Source: Apium graveolens (Eukaryota; Streptophyta; Magnoliopsida; Apiales; Apiaceae). Taken from it: DNA of 64,000 nt. Shown piece after piece: positions 59,701 to 64,000 of the stretch; within the stretch, counting starts at the first letter, position 1; every line of letters starts with the position of its first letter. A model generated the notes under the pieces. It was not told where the DNA came from, ran no database searches, and saw only the letters and a list, made by a program, of their open reading frames with translations. Both the position numbers and the translations under genes were made by a program. The stretch covers positions 64,205,414 through 64,269,413 of the forward strand of contig NC_133653.1 in the NCBI RefSeq assembly GCF_009905375.1. Reading direction: 5' to 3'.

Positions 59701-60203
59701 CTAAAAATTATCGTTTATTGCTAATAGCTTGTGAAGCTTTTATTATTGATCAAATATCACTAATTTTATCCTATTGTTCAATTATTATTAAAATATGGTT
59801 TACCATTTCAAGCACACTTTATACTGCTTGTTGAGCATTTTTTTCGCTCATACTTGTTTATCAATCTAATCTTTCAGCTAAGCAAGAGCGGGCTTGAGTT
59901 CCAGGGTTGATCAGAAGTCAAGTGTTGGTAGATAGTTTGGTGTGTTTTCCAGGTAGACTGTTTTGGGACGCTTGAATAGTCTAGAGGTTTGTAATAATAT
60001 TTGAATAAGTTATAAAACTAATTAGACTTATGGTTTGTAATAACAATTGGTTTGTATTGCTGTCTGTTTCATACTATAACCTGTGATCGATCCAGCTGCA
60101 TATAAGAGGTCATATTTATCATATTATTCCACTGTGATTATTTTATAATGTTTTATTGGCTAATGACCCCCAAATCTAGACCCCGGGTTTGGAGGGCGTC
60201 ACA
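56730..60203 (+). repeat. Chromovirus-type solo LTR E (3474 bp)
   Basis: TGTAATATCTGG ... GGAGGGCGTCACA, inserted in gag of Athila unit 2. Flanks are ACTGT (56725-56729) and ACTGC (60204-60208); unit 1 has a single ACTGC there. No interior, so a solo LTR left by LTR-LTR recombination. Contains GAGC...GCTC at 59833-59849 followed by ATCTTTCAG. The frame at 58949-59239 is not supported. Confidence 0.92.
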
Positions 60204-60208
60204 ACTGC

Positions 60209-62189
60209 TCAACTAAAGACGTTGTCTATGAAAATCAATTCTCTAGATAACTATGGTGTTAAGCAAATAACCGGTTTTTGTGAGCTGTGTGTAGGTCCGC
60301 ATGCGACGGAGGAATGCGCTATATCTAGTGACTCATCTCAGTTTGTGAGCAAATTTTAGAGATCGCAGCAGCCAGTTCCGGCCACTTATCATCCTGATAA
60401 CTGGAAGTATCCTAACGTTAGTTGGAGCAACAATCAGAATGCGATGCAACAGCCATTCCAGCAGTTTGGAAACAAGCAATTTAATTCTCCTGGTTTTCAG
60501 CAACAATTTTCCCCTAGACAAAAACTCTAACTTCAACAACAAATTCATGATGTAGTTCAATTTTTGAATGAAAAATATGAATTGGAGGAGTTTAGGCTTA
60601 TGTGCAAAAACCAGGCTCTTATATGCCAAAGTCAGGCTGTTTCTATCAAGAATCTGGAGAACCAGATAGGACAAATTGCTAACGACTTATTGAACCGACT
60701 ACCAGGAACGCTTTCTAGTGATACAGAAGTTTCAGGAAAGAGGGAAGCAGAAGAACAGGTTAAGGCGATTATATTGAGGTCTAGGAAGGTTGCAAGCCCT
60801 GAAAAATCTCAAGTTCCAGAATCTGATGTTTTGGCTAAAGAAGGTGTGCAGAAGGAAGCAGAAGTGGAATTAATGAAGAAAACTGTGGAACACACTCCTC
60901 CTAAGGGTAATATAGGGGAGAAACAGGTCTATCCTCCACCTCATTTTCCTAAAAGGCTGCAGAAGCAGAAGTTGGATAAGCAATTTGCTAAGTTTCTAGA
61001 GGTGTTCAAGAAACTTCATATCAACATACCTTTCATTGAAGCTTTTGAACAGATGCCTACCTATGCAAGGTTTATGAAAGGTATTCTCTCTCGGAAAGTG
61101 AAGTTCGATGATTTAGAGACCGTTGCTCTTACGGAGGAATGCACTGCTTTGCTGCAACAGAAGTTACCTACAAAGCTTAAAGATCCTGGAAGCTTCACCA
61201 TTTCTTGCACTATTGGAAACTTTTCGTTTGATAAATGCTTGTGTATTTTGGGAGCTAGCATCAATCTGAAGCCCTTGTCTATCTTCAAGAAGCTTGGTCT
61301 ACCTGATCCAAAACTAACATACATGTCATTACAACTAGCTGATCGTTTTATTGCTTATCTGCGAGGAATAGTGGAAGATGTCTTGGTCAAGGTGGACAAA
61401 CTCATCTTCCTTGCTGATTTTGTAATTCTGGACTTTGAGGAAGATAAGAAGATTCCCATTATCTTGGGAAGACCATTCTTGGCTACAGGATGAACTATGA
61501 TCGATGTGCAAAAAGGAGAGCTTACGATGAAGGTTCACGATCAAAATGTCACTTTTAATGTGTTCAAGGCAATAAAGTTACCCACAACTAAAGAGGAGTG
61601 CTTTAAAATAGAGTGGGTCGACTCTGTCATCAATTCAGAGCCTAAGCAATTGCCAAAGTCAGATACCTTAGAGAGATCTTTAATAGGGGAATCAGTTATT
61701 GAAGATGAAGAGGGAGCAGAGCAAATGCATGTTTTGAATGCACCTCCGTGGAAGAGGAAGTTTGATATGCCATTCGATTCCCTTGGGTTAGAAGAGCTGA
61801 AAATTTCTTAGGAGCATTTTGAACCATCTATTGAAGAAGCTCCCACAGTTGAGCTCAACCGACTACCATATCACTTGAGTTATTCACTCTTAGGTGCACC
61901 CCGTGATAAGGGGTTGGGATATATTTTTGATAAAGTGGAGAGTGGCTGGACGGATCTTCTCGTGCCTACAGAGGGTTCTTCTCATGTGCAGCAGGTAGTT
62001 GATAGGACTGGTGTTGGTGATGAGCAGTACAAGCGAGTGACGAGGCGTATGGGGGCCATGCACGATATTTACCGTTGTTTTGATGCAAATTTGACACAAG
62101 CTTCGGGCACTATTTTTCGAGCCACTGGTGTCGAGGTTGATTGGCCACCTGATCCTCCACCAGAGGAGGTTGATCTTTCCGATGACTAG
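60209..62189 (+). pseudogene. Athila-type gag 3' part, protease and tail, unit 2 (pol missing)
   Basis: Continues gag with the zinc motif region (CVGPHATEECA), then MCKNQALICQSQAVSIKNLE, the protease and the same short tail as unit 1. The protease active-site Asp is lost: CILGASINLKP where unit 1 has CDLGASINLMP. The jump from the pre-RT linker (YSLLGAP) to KGLGYIFDKVESGWTDL is at the same place as in unit 1, so both units share the pol loss. Nonsense codons near 60357, 60529, 61490 and 61809; no frameshift. Stop TAG at 62187-62189. Confidence 0.9.
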
Positions 62190-62235
62190 GTATGCCTAGA
62201 ATCCTTATTATTACCTTCAATGAGGATATTGAAAA
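62190..62235 (+). other. Start of 3' noncoding region of Athila unit 2
   Basis: Matches 53191-53236 and is then cut by the Sirevirus LTR. GAAAA (62231-62235) is the presumed target duplication; its partner is outside the window. Confidence 0.8.
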
Positions 62236-62616
62236 TGTTAGTCCCTTAACAATATAGCAAGCATTACAGAAGGGGGGTTGAATGGAATTCTTGAACCTTT
62301 TCCTTCAAATAAAAATGTTCAACTCGATTATAGATATATTTGTTTTGATTAGCACAATGCGGAATGTAAACTTAATTGAATCAAAACATAAGTAATTAAA
62401 AACAAGAGACTTTAAAAACTTTCTGGTGGATTTAAACAATTCCACCAGAGATATATATAATATATCGAGAGGACTCTGTGTCCAGAAATGCTCACAGCTG
62501 CTTACAAATGGAACTACTGAGAATATAGGAAATGCTAAGGATTCTGCTTACAAAGATTTCTCTATTTTTATGTTTCTCAGCTATCTCAGTTATTTTTCTA
62601 TTTTCTACTCTCTAGG

Positions 62617-62624
62617 TTTATATA
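62617..62624 (-). promoter_or_regulatory. TATA box of Sirevirus-type LTR
   Basis: The minus strand reads GGTATTATATAAACC. It lies downstream of the octamer cluster on the minus strand, as expected for a U3 promoter. Confidence 0.65.
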
Positions 62625-62743
62625 ATACCAAGATTACAAAGTCAAAAAGACTGAACAAATATAAAATCTAACAGTCTTAAGCTTTGCTACTTTTCGTCCT
62701 CTATTACCCAGTTAATGGGCTTCCACAGTGTGTTTGTATACAT

Positions 62744-63133
62744 CTCGACGGCTGTGTGTCAGCTTTCACTATTCAACTGCTATTTGAATTCTTCATATGA
62801 TCATCCGTCGACTTTTAGAACATCCGTTGATGATTTAATTGATCATTCGTTAATGGCTTTGTTAATCATCCGTCGGTAGCTATTTTGGCACTTGACTCTA
62901 TATCACTTATGCAGAATTACAAGACATCATTTATGTACAATTAATCAACCTATTCTGCATATCTAGTTAAAGTCAACATGACTTATATGCTACTACAGAT
63001 TCTATACAAAGGTGCACACATAACTGTGCTACAAACTTATTATTACATTAACTACTCACTCGATGGATAATAAGTTAATCATTCGTCGGGACTAAAATGA
63101 GTTATCCGTCGGGACTATAATTCTTATCCGTCG
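62744..63133 (-). promoter_or_regulatory. Octamer cluster (CGACGGAT type) in Sirevirus U3
   Basis: Plus-strand copies of ATCCGTCG or near variants at 62803, 62822, 62845, 62868, 63081, 63104 and 63126, plus a reverse CGACGG at 62745. A repeated short motif upstream of a TATA box suggests a transcription-factor or silencing target; none is assigned. Confidence 0.55.
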
Positions 63134-63214
63134 AGTGCTACATAATTTTACTAAGTAAAATCTACTTAGATGTTTTGTTTATGAAATCATCAAGTACACA
63201 ACATATGCACAACA

Positions 63215-63230
63215 ATCTCCCCCAATTTTT
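63215..63230 (-). other. Polypurine tract of Sirevirus-type element
   Basis: The minus strand reads AAAAATTGGGGGAGAT directly before the LTR start. Confidence 0.8.
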
Positions 63231-63401
63231 GTCTACTGGAATTGTAGCCATAAATTAAGAGATACTTAATGATAACAAAACATCCTGAATATATATCTTT
63301 AAAGATAAGTAGATAAAACTGAAAGTGCTTCAATTAATTAAAATGTGCAAGGTTCAGCTCACAGTCAATTCAAGATGCTCCTCTAGCCTGAGCAGATTTT
63401 T

Positions 63402-64000
63402 CTAGTTCCTTGAAGGTCTGGATCTTCTTCTAAGTTTTCTGTTATTTTCTTCAATTTGATTCTGGAGCTGCCTGTGGAATTCTAGTTCATCAGATTCTGA
63501 GAGATCCAGCTTTTCTTGCATTTCCAACAGAGTCTCATTGCTAGAGATACTCAATTGGTCTTCTAATCTGAAGAATCTTCTTACACCCTTGTCATCCATG
63601 AATTCCATCAGCCAGTAGGGCCTTAGATGCACTCTTCTCCCTGTGTATGGGATGATTAGAGTCTTTGGGAGTGCATCTTTAGCTCTAACACTCCTTAGCT
63701 CTTCAATCTTCTTCAATACTAGTCTTCTTGCAGTTACATTGAAGCCAAAGTTTTTCTTGAAGGATGAATAGACTTTAATCAGCACAGCTTGGCTTTCTTG
63801 AAGAATCCTGTGAAGTGGCCACTGAATCTCCCTTCCTCCTTTGTACTTGAAAACCAACCTTTCAGGTAGGTTTCTGTATGCATCAATTGCCCTTACTTCA
63901 TCCAGTTCATCCAGATAAAGATTTAGATCTGAAAATTCTTTGATGTCACACAAGTACAAGTAGTCTCCCCTGTTGACCTTGGGTTGAGCTTTAACTACTG
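63402..64000 (-). CDS. Sirevirus 3'-terminal ORF, intact C-terminal 199 codons
   Basis: Open from the window edge to the TGA/TAG-type stop at 63402, with no internal stop; the start is outside the window. The text is KVNRGDYLYLCDIKEFSDLN, LPERLVFKYKGGREIQWPLH, YWLMEFMDDKGVRRFFRLED, QLSISSNETLLEMQEKLDLS and a charged, probably helical end (QNQIEENNRKLRRRSRPSRN). It is soluble-looking with a very basic tail and no membrane anchor. By position it is the last part of the extra ORF after pol that Sireviruses carry; the copy at 17270-18774 is probably the N-terminal part of a related ORF. Function unknown. The only well-preserved reading frame in the window. Confidence 0.7.
   Translation of the reverse strand, partial: VVKAQPKVNRGDYLYLCDIKEFSDLNLYLDELDEVRAIDAYRNLPERLVFKYKGGREIQWPLHRILQESQAVLIKVYSSFKKNFGFNVTARRLVLKKIEELRSVRAKDALPKTLIIPYTGRRVHLRPYWLMEFMDDKGVRRFFRLEDQLSISSNETLLEMQEKLDLSESDELEFHRQLQNQIEENNRKLRRRSRPSRN

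Larger units (their letters stand above)
62236..63214 (-). repeat. 3' LTR of Sirevirus-type element (979 bp)
   Basis: The minus strand starts TGTTGTGCATATG right after the PPT and ends ...GGGACTAACA; termini TGTT...AACA. U3 carries about eight copies of a CGACGGAT-type octamer (62744-63133) upstream of a TATATAAA box (62617-62624). Confidence 0.85.
62236..64000 (-). mobile_element. Ty1/copia Sirevirus-type element, 3' end (continues beyond window)
   Basis: On the minus strand: 3'-terminal ORF (from the window edge to 63402), PPT (63230-63215) and 3' LTR (63214-62236). It is inserted in Athila unit 2. No damage is seen in the visible part. Confidence 0.85.

Noticed and set aside
62803..63133. 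Octamer cluster as a CRISPR array
   Set aside because: Repeats are only 8 bp, irregularly spaced and in a plant LTR upstream of a TATA box.

Overview
The window comes from a large, repeat-rich plant nuclear genome. A eudicot is likely; an asterid such as an Apiaceae species is only a guess from the style of the elements. I found no host gene, tRNA, rRNA or CRISPR array. Essentially all 64 kb is LTR retrotransposon sequence, much of it nested.

Layout. (1) 1-6752, minus strand: 5' part of a Ty3/gypsy Tat-type element (LTR, PBS, gag, protease, RT, RNase H, second RNase H, integrase), broken by stops and frameshifts; its 3' LTR lies beyond the left edge. It sits in the remains of an older chromovirus LTR. 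(2) 6753-15310, plus strand: a badly decayed Tekay/Del-like chromovirus interior with two RT remnants, then a 3.4-kb LTR ending in TA...CA. (3) 15311-18774, plus: a Ty1/copia Sirevirus-type fragment (RT, RNase H, extra 3' ORF). (4) 18775-31192, plus: chromovirus 'B', with 5' LTR, PBS, acidic pre-gag frame, gag-pol with chromodomain-like tail, PPT and a truncated 3' LTR. (5) From 31193: an array of Athila-type Ty3/gypsy units. Its first piece (31193-31850) is separated from its continuation (48532 onward) by a reverse-oriented chromovirus solo LTR, which is itself split by a complete 13.4-kb chromovirus 'D' (34167-47613) with perfect AAGAA target duplications. (6) 48875-62235: two Athila-type units in tandem sharing LTRs (LTR / gag-pro / LTR / gag-pro). 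Both lack RT, RNase H and integrase. The second gag is split by a 3.47-kb chromovirus solo LTR. (7) 62236-64000, minus: the 3' LTR and intact 3'-terminal ORF of a second Sirevirus-type copia element that runs off the right edge.

History inferred from nesting. The left Sirevirus fragment and elements B and C are old (B's LTRs differ by roughly 10% in a sampled stretch). The Athila units were later hit by a reverse solo LTR, a forward solo LTR and the right Sirevirus. D is by far the youngest datable insertion: I count about 13 substitutions and a few indels between its two ~3.9-kb LTRs. Yet its interior is scrambled and full of stops, so it was probably moved by proteins from another copy. The Athila units likewise keep only gag and protease. 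The most notable biology here is therefore a community of non-autonomous LTR elements with nested and tandem architecture. No functional enzyme set is encoded in the window.
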